The notes: generated by a model not told the origin, from the letters alone. Shown: positions 49,762 through 61,915, counted from the first letter of the stretch. The stretch is DNA of 64,000 nucleotides from Gaopeijia sp032250675 (GCA_032250675.1 JAVVEY010000002.1:3757-67756); one strand, 5' to 3'. A program made the numbers and translations.

Positions 49762-51897
49762 ATGGCCGATTCCAGGGACGAGACGCCCACCCCCTCCGAG
49801 ACCGTCGCGGTCGACGACTCCGAAACCGCCGACTCCGGCACCCCCGAAACCACTGACGAGACGCCGTCCGCCGACGCTCCGGCCGAGACGCCGGATTCCG
49901 AGGCGGATGCACTCACCCCGGACGAACTCGAAGAGGAGGCCAATGTCTCGATCGACGCGCTCACCGGAGAGGTGATCGAGGGCGCCTTCGACGACGACGA
50001 TGACACGGGGATCGATCCCCTCCTCCGCCACGATCCGTACGGCGAGGAGGAGCTCGACATCTCGCGCGACGAGTTCGCCGCCCTCCTCGGAGAGTACGAG
50101 GAAGACTTCCAGGGGATCCGCGAAGGCGAGATCGTCAAGGCGCGCGTCCTCGACCTCACCGACACCGCGGTCATCCTCGAGTTCGGATTCAAGTCCGAGG
50201 GCTCGGTCGCGCGTGACGAGTTCAAGGACGTGCCGGAGATCGGCGACGAAGTCGAAGTCCTCCTCGAGAGCCTCGAGGATGACGACGGAATCGTCGTGCT
50301 CTCCAAGAAGAAGGCGGACTTCCTCCGCGTCTGGGAGAAGATCAAGGAGGCGCACGAGGACGACCGCGCGGTCAAGGGCACCCTGGTTCGCAAGATCAAG
50401 GGCGGCGTGACCGTCGACCTGATGGGCGTCGATGCCTTCCTCCCGGGATCGCAGATCGCGCTTCGCCGGGTGCCGAACATCGAGGACCTCATCGGCGAGG
50501 TCTACAACTTCAAGATCATCAAGCTCAACAAGCGCCGGCGGAATATCGTCGTGTCGCGCCGGGTGATCCTGGAGACCGAGCGCGAGCGCAAGCGCGACAC
50601 CCTCGTCAAGGAGCTCCTCGTCGGTCAGGTGCGAGAGGGGACGGTCAAGAATATCACCGACTTCGGTGCCTTCATCGATCTCGGCGGGCTCGACGGCCTC
50701 CTGCACATCACCGACATGTCGTGGGGCCGCGTGGCGAACCCCAACGAGGTTGTCTCGATCGGCGAAGAGCTCGACGTCAAGGTTCTCGACGTCGACTGGG
50801 ACCGCGAGCGGATCTCGCTCGGACTCAAGCAGCTCCTCCCCTACCCCTGGACGGATATCGACCGGAAGTACCCGGTCGGTGCCCGCGCGCGGGGTCGGGT
50901 GGTCTCGATCACCAACTACGGCGCCTTCATCGAGCTCGAGAAGGGTGTCGAGGGGCTCGTCCACATCTCCGAGATGTCCTGGACGCGCAACGTTCGTCAC
51001 CCCTCGAAGCTCGTCGCGATCGGGGACGAGATCGAGGCGGTCGTCCTCAAGGTCGACCCCGACGACGAGAAGATCTCTCTCGGGATGAAGCAGATCGAGG
51101 AAGATCCGTGGCTCGCTCTCCCGGTGAAGTACCCGACGGGTACGACACTAACCGGAGTGGTCCGCAACCTCACCTCCTTCGGCGCCTTCGTGGAGGTCGA
51201 ACCGGGGATCGACGGACTCGTGCATGTCTCGGACATGTCGTGGACGAAGCGCGTGGAGCACCCCTCGGAGATCGTCCAGAAGGGCGACGAGGTCGAGGTG
51301 ATGGTGCTCGATGTCGATGCCGAGAACAAGCGGATCTCGCTCGGACTCAAGCAGCTGCAGGACGACCCGTGGCCCACGATCTCGGAGCGCTTCACACCCG
51401 GGATGGAGACGGAGGGTTCGGTGGTCCGCGTGGGTGACGGTGGGGTCTACGTCGACCTCGGGGACGATATCGAGGGCTTCATGCCGATCCAGAACGCCGG
51501 GGTACCCGACGGGAACACTCTCGAGGAGTACTACCGGGCGGGTGAGACGATCGAGCTGGTGATCATCGAATCGGACGCCACCAACCGCCGCCTGACCCTC
51601 GAGGTCGTCGAGCTTCCGGAGTACCAGGAGGTCGTCGAGGTCGTCGAGGAGGTCGAGGAGGTCGAGGAGTCGGCGGAGTCCGGAGAGGCCGAGGCCGCGG
51701 CGACGGCCGATGAGGCGGACGAGGCGGACGAAGCCGACGAAGCCGACGAGGCGGACGCCGCCGACGACGCCGACGACGTCGATGAAGCCGACGAAGCCGA
51801 CGAAGCCGACGAGGAGGATGAGACGGATGAGGAAGACGCTGCTGACGCCGACGCCGACGCCGAAGCGGCCGATGAGGACGACGACGAGAAGTCGTGA
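49762..51897 (+). CDS. rpsA: 30S ribosomal protein S1 with acidic N- and C-terminal extensions
   Basis: 711 residues from ATG 49762, with GGGAGGGAG 8 bp upstream. Six S1/OB repeats at about 120-190, 205-270, 282-350, 370-437, 457-524 and 543-610; the landmark phrases are FGAFIDLGGLDGLLHITDMSW, YGAFIELEKGVEGLVHISEMSW-type and FGAFVEVEPGIDGLVHVSDMSW-type lines (each broken here at their cores). S1 brings mRNA to the 30S subunit. Typical S1 is about 550-600 residues. The extra parts are an acidic Ser/Thr/Pro-rich N-terminus (1-100) and a tail (617-711) of Glu-Ala-Asp repeats, nearly all acidic or alanine. Confidence 0.93.
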   Translation: MADSRDETPTPSETVAVDDSETADSGTPETTDETPSADAPAETPDSEADALTPDELEEEANVSIDALTGEVIEGAFDDDDDTGIDPLLRHDPYGEEELDISRDEFAALLGEYEEDFQGIREGEIVKARVLDLTDTAVILEFGFKSEGSVARDEFKDVPEIGDEVEVLLESLEDDDGIVVLSKKKADFLRVWEKIKEAHEDDRAVKGTLVRKIKGGVTVDLMGVDAFLPGSQIALRRVPNIEDLIGEVYNFKIIKLNKRRRNIVVSRRVILETERERKRDTLVKELLVGQVREGTVKNITDFGAFIDLGGLDGLLHITDMSWGRVANPNEVVSIGEELDVKVLDVDWDRERISLGLKQLLPYPWTDIDRKYPVGARARGRVVSITNYGAFIELEKGVEGLVHISEMSWTRNVRHPSKLVAIGDEIEAVVLKVDPDDEKISLGMKQIEEDPWLALPVKYPTGTTLTGVVRNLTSFGAFVEVEPGIDGLVHVSDMSWTKRVEHPSEIVQKGDEVEVMVLDVDAENKRISLGLKQLQDDPWPTISERFTPGMETEGSVVRVGDGGVYVDLGDDIEGFMPIQNAGVPDGNTLEEYYRAGETIELVIIESDATNRRLTLEVVELPEYQEVVEVVEEVEEVEESAESGEAEAAATADEADEADEADEADEADAADDADDVDEADEADEADEEDETDEEDAADADADAEAADEDDDEKS
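51706..51895 (+). repeat. Low-complexity GAxGMxGAx repeat coding the acidic S1 tail
   Basis: Tandem 9-nt units near GAGGCGGAC/GAAGCCGAC encode Glu-Ala-Asp triplets, with GCCGACGAC and GAGGAGGAT variants toward the end. The repetition is at both DNA and protein level, so copy number may vary between strains. Confidence 0.7.
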
Positions 51898-51907
51898 TCC
51901 GCGCGAC

Positions 51908-53980
51908 GTGACCTCCTTCGCCGACGCACCCCCGACCCCTCGCCCGACCGCGCCCCGCGCGGCCGGGCGAGGGCGTTTCGGGCGGGTGTTCGTCGCGGCG
52001 GTCGTCGTGGGGCTCGGGTGTCAGACGGTTCAGGGCGTGCCGGATGCCGGTTCGCCGCCGCCGCCGCCCGTCGTCATCGAAGCGGGTCCGGCCTCGCCGT
52101 CGGATGAACGAGCCGCGGCCGCGCTCCTCCGTGAGGCCGAGGCGTCGCTCGAGGCGGGCGCTACCGAGGCGGCGATCGAGGCCGCGAGCGCGATCGTCGA
52201 GAACTACCCGACCACGACGAGTTCGGGGGCCGCGCTCTGGGTACGAGCCCGCGCTCTCGGCACATCCGAGGCCGGGGCGGAGCAGGTCGTCGCGCTCGAC
52301 GACCTCGAGCGCCTCCTCCCCCTCCTCGGGTCCGGGGATCCGCGCCGCACCCCGGCCACCCTCCTCTACGCGAGGGTCCTCGCCGAAGCGGGACGCATCG
52401 AAGAGGCGGTCGTGACCGCGGTCTCGCTTCCCTCCGATGCCACGGTGGACGCCGCCGAGATGGAGTGGATGCGCGAGGTCGTCGCCTGGCTCGATCTGGA
52501 GGCGATCGAGGATGTCGCGCGTACCGCTCCGCCCACGGGGCCGCTCGTCGCGCCCCTCTGGGTGGCCCTCGGCCGTGCGCGCGGTGTCGAAGGGGACGCG
52601 AAGGGCGCGCGGGAGGCGGCGAGCCTCGCGATCTCGGCGGGTGCGACCGGGGCCGACCGCGAAGAAGCCGAAGCGCTCCTCGCGGGGGAGGGGATTGCGG
52701 CGCGTCCGGAGCTCGCCGAATGGATCCCGCTCGCGGCCCTCCTCCCCGCGAGCGGGTCGCCTGCGCTCCGCGGCTTCGCGAACGAGGTCCGGGAGGGCGC
52801 CCTCGCCGCGCTCACCGCGGCGGGACTCGCGGAGCGGAGCGACGTCGAGGTCTACGATGATGGAGGCGATCCCGAGCAGGCTGCCGCGCTCGTTCGCGCG
52901 ATCGAAGCCTCGGGAGCCTTCGGGATCGTCGGTCCGGTACAGGACGCCGCGCTCGCCGCGGCAGCCCGGGCGCGCACGAGCGGCGTGCCGATCGTCTCGC
53001 CGACCGCCTTCTCCCTCCCTGACAGCGTCGAGGGGATCTACTCGCTCGGGAGTCTGGACCCCGGGTCGGCGCGCGCGCTGGCGGCGTGGGCGGCCGAGGT
53101 CGGGTTTGCCACGGTGGCGATCATTCATCCCTCCGATGAGGCGTCGAGCGAGGAGGCCCGCCTCTTCGCCGAGGCCTTCGAAGCCGCGGGGGGGAGCGTG
53201 CTGCAGACCCTCACCTATCCTCCGGGCCAGACCTTCTTTCAGGAGCAGATCCGGGCGGCGGCGAGTGTGGCTCCCGAGGCGCTCGTCCTCCCGGTCCCTC
53301 CCGCCGATGTCGAGGCGCTCGCCCCGCAGGTCACCTTCTACGGGCTCGACACCCTGGGGATCCAGATCCTCGGGACATCGGCGTGGACGGACGGCGGGGT
53401 ACGCGAGGCGGTCTCCGACCGTCACCTCTCCGGGGTCGTGGTGGCCTCGCCCGACCTCTCCGGCCGCGAAGGGTGGAACCGTTTCGTCGAGGCGTACGAG
53501 ACGCGTTTCCGTCGCACCCTCGTCGCTCCCGGAGGCGCCCCCCTCGGGTACGACGCCGCCTCGCTCCTCCTCGAAGCGGCGCGATCGGGTGCCCGGTCGG
53601 GGACCGAACTCGCCGAGGCGCTCGAAGCGGTCGACGGATTCGAGGGCGCGACCGGACTCCTCTCCGTCGAAGATGGGCGTGTCGTGCGTCGCCACTCCGT
53701 GGTCTGTTACGACGGCGCGGTGCCCGAGCCGATCGCCCCCGGTCGGCCCGTCCAGCGGTGGCGTGCCTATCCTCCCCCCGCGGACACCACCGATACGGTG
53801 CCGCCGGGTCCGGGCCGCCGCGATGGCTTCGCCTGCCCCGGCACCCGCGCAGCCCGCATCGCCGATTCGGTATTCTTCGCGAATGGGGGCGACACCCTCT
53901 ATCCCGAGATCGCCCGCATCCTGCGGCCCAACGATACCCTCCCGCAGATCCATCCCGACGAGATCATTCCGGGACGGTGA
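51908..53980 (+). CDS. Periplasmic-binding-fold lipoprotein (LpoA/LivK-like) with helical N-terminal repeats
   Basis: 690 residues from GTG 51908, 10 bp after rpsA; no ATG gives a sensible N-terminus. A hydrophobic segment (VFVAAVVVGLGC) ends at Cys38, a plausible though imperfect lipobox. Residues about 60-290 are Ala/Glu-rich helices like TPR repeats; 290-640 form a type I periplasmic binding fold (GIVGPVQDAALAAAARARTSGVPIVSPTAF, cut here; FATVAIIHPSDEASSEEARLF). The layout recalls LpoA, an activator of penicillin-binding proteins, but amino acid-binding LivK-like receptors share the fold. No transporter genes are nearby. Confidence 0.72.
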   Translation: MTSFADAPPTPRPTAPRAAGRGRFGRVFVAAVVVGLGCQTVQGVPDAGSPPPPPVVIEAGPASPSDERAAAALLREAEASLEAGATEAAIEAASAIVENYPTTTSSGAALWVRARALGTSEAGAEQVVALDDLERLLPLLGSGDPRRTPATLLYARVLAEAGRIEEAVVTAVSLPSDATVDAAEMEWMREVVAWLDLEAIEDVARTAPPTGPLVAPLWVALGRARGVEGDAKGAREAASLAISAGATGADREEAEALLAGEGIAARPELAEWIPLAALLPASGSPALRGFANEVREGALAALTAAGLAERSDVEVYDDGGDPEQAAALVRAIEASGAFGIVGPVQDAALAAAARARTSGVPIVSPTAFSLPDSVEGIYSLGSLDPGSARALAAWAAEVGFATVAIIHPSDEASSEEARLFAEAFEAAGGSVLQTLTYPPGQTFFQEQIRAAASVAPEALVLPVPPADVEALAPQVTFYGLDTLGIQILGTSAWTDGGVREAVSDRHLSGVVVASPDLSGREGWNRFVEAYETRFRRTLVAPGGAPLGYDAASLLLEAARSGARSGTELAEALEAVDGFEGATGLLSVEDGRVVRRHSVVCYDGAVPEPIAPGRPVQRWRAYPPPADTTDTVPPGPGRRDGFACPGTRAARIADSVFFANGGDTLYPEIARILRPNDTLPQIHPDEIIPGR

Positions 53981-54008
53981 CGAGCACCCTCGCAGAGAAG
54001 GACGTCCG

Positions 54009-55559
<1,551 letters not shown>

Positions 55560-55651
55560 CCGTCAGGCAACCGATCGCGCCCCCGGGGCATCTCATCGTG
55601 TGGAGTCGGGCACGAGCGTCGTGCCCGTCGGACGCCAGAGGGAGGGAGAGC

Positions 55652-56776
55652 ATGATCGGGATGATTCGGGGGTTCGGGGTCGGTGTGGTGCTGACCGTGG
55701 TGCTCGGCGCCTTCGCGCCGCGAGCGATCGGTGCGCAGGTCGTGATCGGGGGCGAGGAGGTGACGTGCGAGTGCGTCGATCCGGAGGGCAACCGGATCGA
55801 GAACTGCACCTGCATTCGCAGCGGCGAGTTCCCGATCCGTTCCTTCACCCTCGCCGGGATGGAGCGCGGGCGACGCGCCCAGGTCGGGGTGTACGTCGAC
55901 TCCACCGGAGACGACGCGGAGATCGGGGGCGTGCGGATCACCGAGGTGGTCGAGGACAGCCCCGCCGAGCGCGCGGGACTTCGCGCCGGGGATATCGTCC
56001 TCTCGATCGACGGACGCTCCGTCCTCGCGCCTCTCGACCGCGAGGTCGAAGCCGACTTCGATGAGGAGGCTTCGCTCGCCACGCAGCGCTTCGTCGCGAT
56101 CGTCGGCGACCTCGAACCCGAGGAGCCGGTCGAGGTGGTCTTCCTCCGGGAGGGCGAGCGCAGGACACTCGAGGTGACGCCCCGACGGTCGAGGGGCATC
56201 TTCGCCTTTCGCACCCCCGACGGAGCCTTCGATCTCGATCTGCGGGAACTTGAGACCTCCCTCGACTCGATGCGCGAGGCGCTCCGGGGGTTCACCTTCC
56301 GCTTCCGCGAGGGTGACGAAGGCCGCCGTCTCCATCTCGAACTCGAGGCAGCGCGCGACCTCGCCTCCCGTTCGGCGGAGGAGCTGCGAGCGAGCGCGCG
56401 CGAAGCGCGCGCCGGGGCCCGGACGATCTGGATGCCCGCGAGAGACCCGTGCACCCGGCTCCACGGAGAAGGCGCGCGCATCTTCATGCCCGGATCGACG
56501 AATTGCGTCGACGGGGTGCGTCTCGCCCCGATGAATGAGGGACTCGCGGGATACTTCGGCACCGACGAGGGGGTCCTCGTCACCGAGGTCGCCGAGGCGA
56601 CGACGCTCGGCCTGCTCCCCGGCGACGTGATCCTCGCCATCGGCGAGCGCGAGGTGACGGATGTGGGGGATGTACGACGCATCCTGAGCAGCTATGAGAT
56701 CGAGGAAGCGGTGACCTTCCGGGTGCGTCGCGAGGATCGCGAGATCCAGGTATCGGGGACGCGCCGGACGCCCTGA
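55652..56776 (+). CDS. Exported protein with two PDZ domains and an N-terminal Cys quartet
   Basis: 374 residues. ATG 55652 has an excellent GGAGGGAGAG Shine-Dalgarno and opens a signal peptide (1-28, cleavage near AIGA/Q). Directly after it are Cys39, Cys41, Cys52 and Cys54 (TCECVDPEGNRIENCTC). PDZ-like domains follow at about 60-165 (GVRITEVVEDSPAERAGLRAG) and 290-370 (GVLVTEVAEATTLGLLPGDVI); a charged helical section lies between them. No protease domain is present. Function unknown; a periplasmic scaffold or chaperone-like role is plausible. It lies between pccB and the biotin carboxylase gene. Confidence 0.8.
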   Translation: MIGMIRGFGVGVVLTVVLGAFAPRAIGAQVVIGGEEVTCECVDPEGNRIENCTCIRSGEFPIRSFTLAGMERGRRAQVGVYVDSTGDDAEIGGVRITEVVEDSPAERAGLRAGDIVLSIDGRSVLAPLDREVEADFDEEASLATQRFVAIVGDLEPEEPVEVVFLREGERRTLEVTPRRSRGIFAFRTPDGAFDLDLRELETSLDSMREALRGFTFRFREGDEGRRLHLELEAARDLASRSAEELRASAREARAGARTIWMPARDPCTRLHGEGARIFMPGSTNCVDGVRLAPMNEGLAGYFGTDEGVLVTEVAEATTLGLLPGDVILAIGEREVTDVGDVRRILSSYEIEEAVTFRVRREDREIQVSGTRRTP

Positions 56777-56796
56777 TCCACGACGCCGGGCGGCTT

Positions 56797-56819
56797 GGGC
56801 CGGGGTCCCCCTCCGGCCC
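56797..56819 (+). terminator. GC-rich hairpin after the PDZ gene
   Basis: GGGCCGG (56797-56803) pairs with CCGGCCC (56813-56819) around a 9-nt loop, starting 20 bp after the stop. No T-tract. The 169-bp gap then carries a TACACT (56829) that could be a -10 for the next gene, without a clear -35. Confidence 0.4.
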
Positions 56820-56945
56820 CGTGGGCGGTACACTTCGGGGGATGGACCGGCGAAGGGGGCGCGCCGCCGCGCACGCGGCGGGCAGAGAGACCATGCGCCC
56901 CCTTCGATCGGCCCTGCACCGCCACACCCGGATGGGACGCCCGAC

Positions 56946-58460
56946 GTGTTCGAGAAGGTACTGGTCGCAAATCGAGGGGAGATCGCGATCCGCATTCTGC
57001 GTGCGGCGCGTGAGATGGGGATCCGCACCGTCGCGGTCTATTCCGAGGCGGATCGCGCGGCTCCGCACCTGCGCTTCGCGGACGAGGCGATCGAGATCGG
57101 TCCGGCCGCTTCGGCCGAGAGCTACCTCCGCATCGATCGGATCCTCGAGGCCGCGGCGCGCACGGGTGCCGAGGCGATCCACCCCGGCTACGGCTTCCTG
57201 GCGGAGCGCGCCGAGTTCGCCCGCGCCGTGGAGGACGCGGGCCTCGTCTTCGTCGGCCCCTCCCCCGAGACGATCGAGGCGATGGGCGACAAGACTGCCG
57301 CGCGGCGGCGGATGGACGCTGCCGGCGTGCCGATCGTGCCGGGGATCGTCGATCCCGCCCGGACCGCCGCGGACGCGCTCGAGGCGGCGCGCGAGATCGG
57401 CTTCCCTGTGCTCCTCAAGGCCGCGGCCGGGGGCGGTGGGAAGGGGATGCGCGTCGTCGAGACGCCCGATGCGGTGGAGCGGGCCTTCGAGGCAGCGGGG
57501 CGCGAGGCTCTCGCGGCGTTCGGGGATGACGCGGTCTATGTGGAACGCTACCTCGCTCGCCCGCGTCACATCGAGATCCAGGTGCTCGGCGATGCGCACG
57601 GCCAGGTGGTGCACCTCGGCGAGCGCGAGTGCAGCCTCCAGCGTCGCCACCAGAAGCTCGTCGAGGAGGCGCCCTCGGCGGTCCTCGATTCCGGGGCGCG
57701 AGCCGCGATGGGGGACGCAGCGGTGCGCGCCGCCGCCGCGGTGAACTACCGTGGTGCCGGGACGATCGAGTTCCTCTGGGAGGATGGCGAGTTCTGGTTC
57801 CTCGAGATGAATACGCGGCTCCAGGTCGAGCACCCCGTGACCGAGCTCGTCACCGGGATCGACCTCGTGCAGTGGCAGTTCCGCGTTGCCGCGGGCGAGG
57901 CGCTCTCCTTCGAGCAGGACGATGTGCGCTTCGACGGGCACGCGATCGAGTGCCGCATCACGGCCGAGGACCCGGACGGAGGCTTCCTCCCCTCCACCGG
58001 ACGGATCGGTCACCTCCGACTTCCCGAGGGGGCGGGGGTGCGTTGGGACGGCGCGATCGCCGAGGGCTACGAGGTCGGGCTGCACTACGATCCCCTCCTC
58101 GGGAAGCTCATCGTCCACGCGCCCGATCGAACGCTCGCGATCGACCGGATGGCGCGAGCCCTCGACGAATTCGAGCTCACCGGGGTCGCGCACGCCGCGC
58201 CCTTCCATCGGCGGGTGATGCGACACGAGGCGTTCCGCGCGGGGGATCTCTCGATCCGCTTTCTGGAGGAGCATCCCGATCTGACGTCGCCCGCGGCGCC
58301 GGACGAGGACCTCGCCCTCGCGGCCGCCGTCTCCGCGATCCTCCTCGAAGAGGATCGACGGACGAGCGCCTCGCCTCGCCGCCTCGCGCGAGACGGTGGC
58401 GGGGTCGACCTCGGGTCGTGGCGCGGGGCGGGGCACCCGGGACTCGGCGGCGGGTGGTGA
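56946..58460 (+). CDS. Biotin carboxylase subunit of acyl-CoA carboxylase
   Basis: 504 residues from GTG 56946. ATP-dependent carboxylation of biotin. KVLVANRGEIAIRILRAARE start, HPGYGFLAERAEFARA, the Gly-rich ATP lid KAAAGGGGKGMRVV, GTIEFLWEDGEFWFLEMNTR and catalytic RLQVEHPVTELVTGID. After the BC domain ends (about 450) there is a 50-residue Ala/Arg/Gly-rich tail ending GHPGLGGGW, similar to the linker that leads into the BT domain of PccA/MccA alpha chains, but the frame then stops. The missing biotin part is in the gene at 59779. Stop overlaps the RNA methyltransferase start (GTGA). Confidence 0.93.
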   Translation: MFEKVLVANRGEIAIRILRAAREMGIRTVAVYSEADRAAPHLRFADEAIEIGPAASAESYLRIDRILEAAARTGAEAIHPGYGFLAERAEFARAVEDAGLVFVGPSPETIEAMGDKTAARRRMDAAGVPIVPGIVDPARTAADALEAAREIGFPVLLKAAAGGGGKGMRVVETPDAVERAFEAAGREALAAFGDDAVYVERYLARPRHIEIQVLGDAHGQVVHLGERECSLQRRHQKLVEEAPSAVLDSGARAAMGDAAVRAAAAVNYRGAGTIEFLWEDGEFWFLEMNTRLQVEHPVTELVTGIDLVQWQFRVAAGEALSFEQDDVRFDGHAIECRITAEDPDGGFLPSTGRIGHLRLPEGAGVRWDGAIAEGYEVGLHYDPLLGKLIVHAPDRTLAIDRMARALDEFELTGVAHAAPFHRRVMRHEAFRAGDLSIRFLEEHPDLTSPAAPDEDLALAAAVSAILLEEDRRTSASPRRLARDGGGVDLGSWRGAGHPGLGGGW

Positions 58461-59773
58461 GCGCCCCCTCCCTCGACCTCGTCATCGACGACCTCACCTC
58501 GGAGGGATCGGGGGTCGGACGATCGGCGGAGGGGCGAGCGATCTTCGTGCCGCGCACGATCCCCGGCGAGGAGGTACGGGCGCGCCTCGTGAAGGAGAAG
58601 AGATCGTGGGCGCGGGCTGAACTCGTCGAGATCCTCACCCCCGGGTCGGATCGCCGACCGCCGCGCTGCCGCCTCCATCACCGGTGCGGGGGGTGTCAGC
58701 TGCAGCACATCACCTATGCGCGACAGGTGGCGTGGAAGGCGGACCGCATCCGGGAGGCGCTCGCGCGGATCGGTGGAATCGAGGTCGGAGAGATCGAGGT
58801 CGAGCCCGCGCCCGACGAGTTCGGCTACCGGAACCGGATCTCCTTCACTCTCCGACGTCTGGGAGGCGCGCGCGTGGTCGCGGGATTCCGCGATCGCGAA
58901 TCGGCGCATCGGATTGTCAATGTGACCGACGAGTGCCTCCTCCCCGAGTCGGGGGTGATCCCGGCGTGGACCGAGCTCCGCGCGCGGTGGGGGCAAGGGG
59001 CAGAGCGGCTCCCCTCGGGTGCCGAGCTGCGCCTCACGCTGCGCGCGACCGACGACGGCGTGGTTCTCGTCATCGAGGGAGGAGAGACGGGCAATACCGA
59101 CGTCCGCGACGCGGGAAAGCTCATCGAGGAGATCCCCGCGCTCCTCGCGGTGTGGCATCGCCCCGAGGGCGAGACGCGCGCGCTCCTCCTCGGCGGGGCG
59201 CGTACGGTGGACGACCGGTGGTTCGGCGAGGTGCTCGCGCTCGAGTCGTCCGCATTCCTGCAGGTGAACCGCGAGGGCGCCCACGCGGTGCACCGGGCGG
59301 TGCTCGGTGAACTCGGTGACCCCGCCGGGCAACGCATCGTCGACGCCTACGCCGGAGTCGCGCCGTGGGGACGCCGGCTCGCCCGACACGGCGCACGCGT
59401 GATCGCGATCGAGTTCGACGACGCCGCGGTCCGCGTCGCCCGCCACGAGATCCCCGAGGGTCTCGAGGTCTGGCACGGCCGCGTCGAGGAACACCTCGCC
59501 GACGCGCTCCCCGCCGACCGCGTACTCCTCAACCCACCCCGTGCCGGGATCGCGGCGTCGGTGATCGACACCCTCCTCGCCTCTCCGGTGCCCCGCGTCA
59601 TCTACGTGAGCTGCGACCCGGCGACGCTCGCGCGTGACCTCGCGCGCCTCGCGCCGGGATACGAGGTGCGCCGCGTGCGCGGCTTCGACCTCTTTCCCCA
59701 GACGGCACATGTCGAGACCGTTGTAACGCTCGAGATGCGCGCCGACGGCGGCACCCCCTCCTCCACCCCCTGA
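58457..59773 (+). CDS. TrmA/RlmD-family 23S rRNA (uracil-5-)-methyltransferase
   Basis: 438 residues from GTG 58457 overlapping the biotin carboxylase stop. TRAM-like N-terminus (DLVIDDLTSEGSGVGR, VPRTIPGEEVRARLV), [4Fe-4S] ligands Cys71, Cys77, Cys80 and Cys160 (CRLHHRCGGC; TDEC), NRISFTLR, SAM site (VDAYAGVAPWGRRLARHGA), LLNPPRAG and the nucleophile Cys386 in YVSCDPATLARDLARL. The SAM motif reads YAGVAPWG where most relatives have YCGVGTFG. Could be RlmD-like or RumA/RlmC-like; cluster ligands favour the Fe-S-bearing RlmD/TrmA branch. It separates the two carboxylase genes. Confidence 0.88.
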   Translation: MSAPSLDLVIDDLTSEGSGVGRSAEGRAIFVPRTIPGEEVRARLVKEKRSWARAELVEILTPGSDRRPPRCRLHHRCGGCQLQHITYARQVAWKADRIREALARIGGIEVGEIEVEPAPDEFGYRNRISFTLRRLGGARVVAGFRDRESAHRIVNVTDECLLPESGVIPAWTELRARWGQGAERLPSGAELRLTLRATDDGVVLVIEGGETGNTDVRDAGKLIEEIPALLAVWHRPEGETRALLLGGARTVDDRWFGEVLALESSAFLQVNREGAHAVHRAVLGELGDPAGQRIVDAYAGVAPWGRRLARHGARVIAIEFDDAAVRVARHEIPEGLEVWHGRVEEHLADALPADRVLLNPPRAGIAASVIDTLLASPVPRVIYVSCDPATLARDLARLAPGYEVRRVRGFDLFPQTAHVETVVTLEMRADGGTPSSTP

Positions 59774-59778
59774 TCGCC

Positions 59779-60320
59779 ATGCACTACTTCGTCCGACTGG
59801 ACGACGACCGCACGCTGGAGCTCGAGATCGGAGTCGACGGTCCGAGTGTGGCCGGCACGCCTCTCGACGCCGAGCTCACCCCCGGCGGCGCGGGGGTATG
59901 GCTTCTCCGCCTCGGCACCCGCGTGCACCGCGTCGTGGCGCACCGGGCCGAAGGGCAGGGGAGGTGGGATCTCCTGATCGACGGGGCCGCGGTGCGGGCC
60001 GAGGCGCTCGACGCGCGGGCCCGTCACCTCCGCGAGATGACGACCGCGCTCGCGGGTGCGGTGGGCCCGAAGCCCGTCGTGGCGCCGATGCCCGGGCTCG
60101 TGGTGCGCATCGAGGTGGCGGTGGGCGATCTCGTCGAGGAGGGCGAGGGGATCGCGATCGTCGAGGCGATGAAGATGGAGAATGAACTCGTGGCCTCGGG
60201 CCCCGGGCGCGTCACCGCGATCCCCGCGACGGTGGGGAAGGCGGTCGAGAAGGGAGAGGTCCTCGTCGAATTCGAGCCGGTCGACGAGGCGACCGACGAG
60301 GACCCCGACGAGGAGACGTC

Positions 60321-60324
<4 letters not shown>
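59779..60324 (+). CDS. Biotin carboxyl carrier (BT-like + BCCP) subunit of acyl-CoA carboxylase
   Basis: 181 residues. Residues about 98-170 are the biotinyl domain with biotin-accepting Lys132 in IVEAMKMENELVASGPG and the PMPGLVVRIEVAVGD start. Residues 1-95 (FVRLDDDRTLELEIG, GTRVHRVVAHRAEGQGRWDLLIDG) match the beta-barrel BT part that in fused alpha chains sits between BC and BCCP. So this plus the 56946 gene equals one PccA-like alpha chain. The C-terminus is acidic. ATGA overlap with mutA. Confidence 0.92.
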
Positions 60325-61913
<1,589 letters not shown>

Positions 61914-61915
61914 AT

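Noticed and set aside
51710..51907. Upstream in-frame extension of the lipoprotein gene into the rpsA tail
   Set aside because: Translates to Thr/Lys/Pro repeats that are a frame-shifted reading of the acidic S1 repeat; GTG 51908 gives a proper membrane-export signal instead.
51563..53953. Nearly 800-codon - strand frame opposite the rpsA tail and lipoprotein gene
   Set aside because: Pro/Arg-rich low-complexity translation created by the repeat tract and GC-rich third positions; no motif.
52437..54008. Upstream extension of the pccB frame through the lipoprotein gene
   Set aside because: Ser/Arg/Pro-rich out-of-frame shadow; pccB homology begins at 54009.
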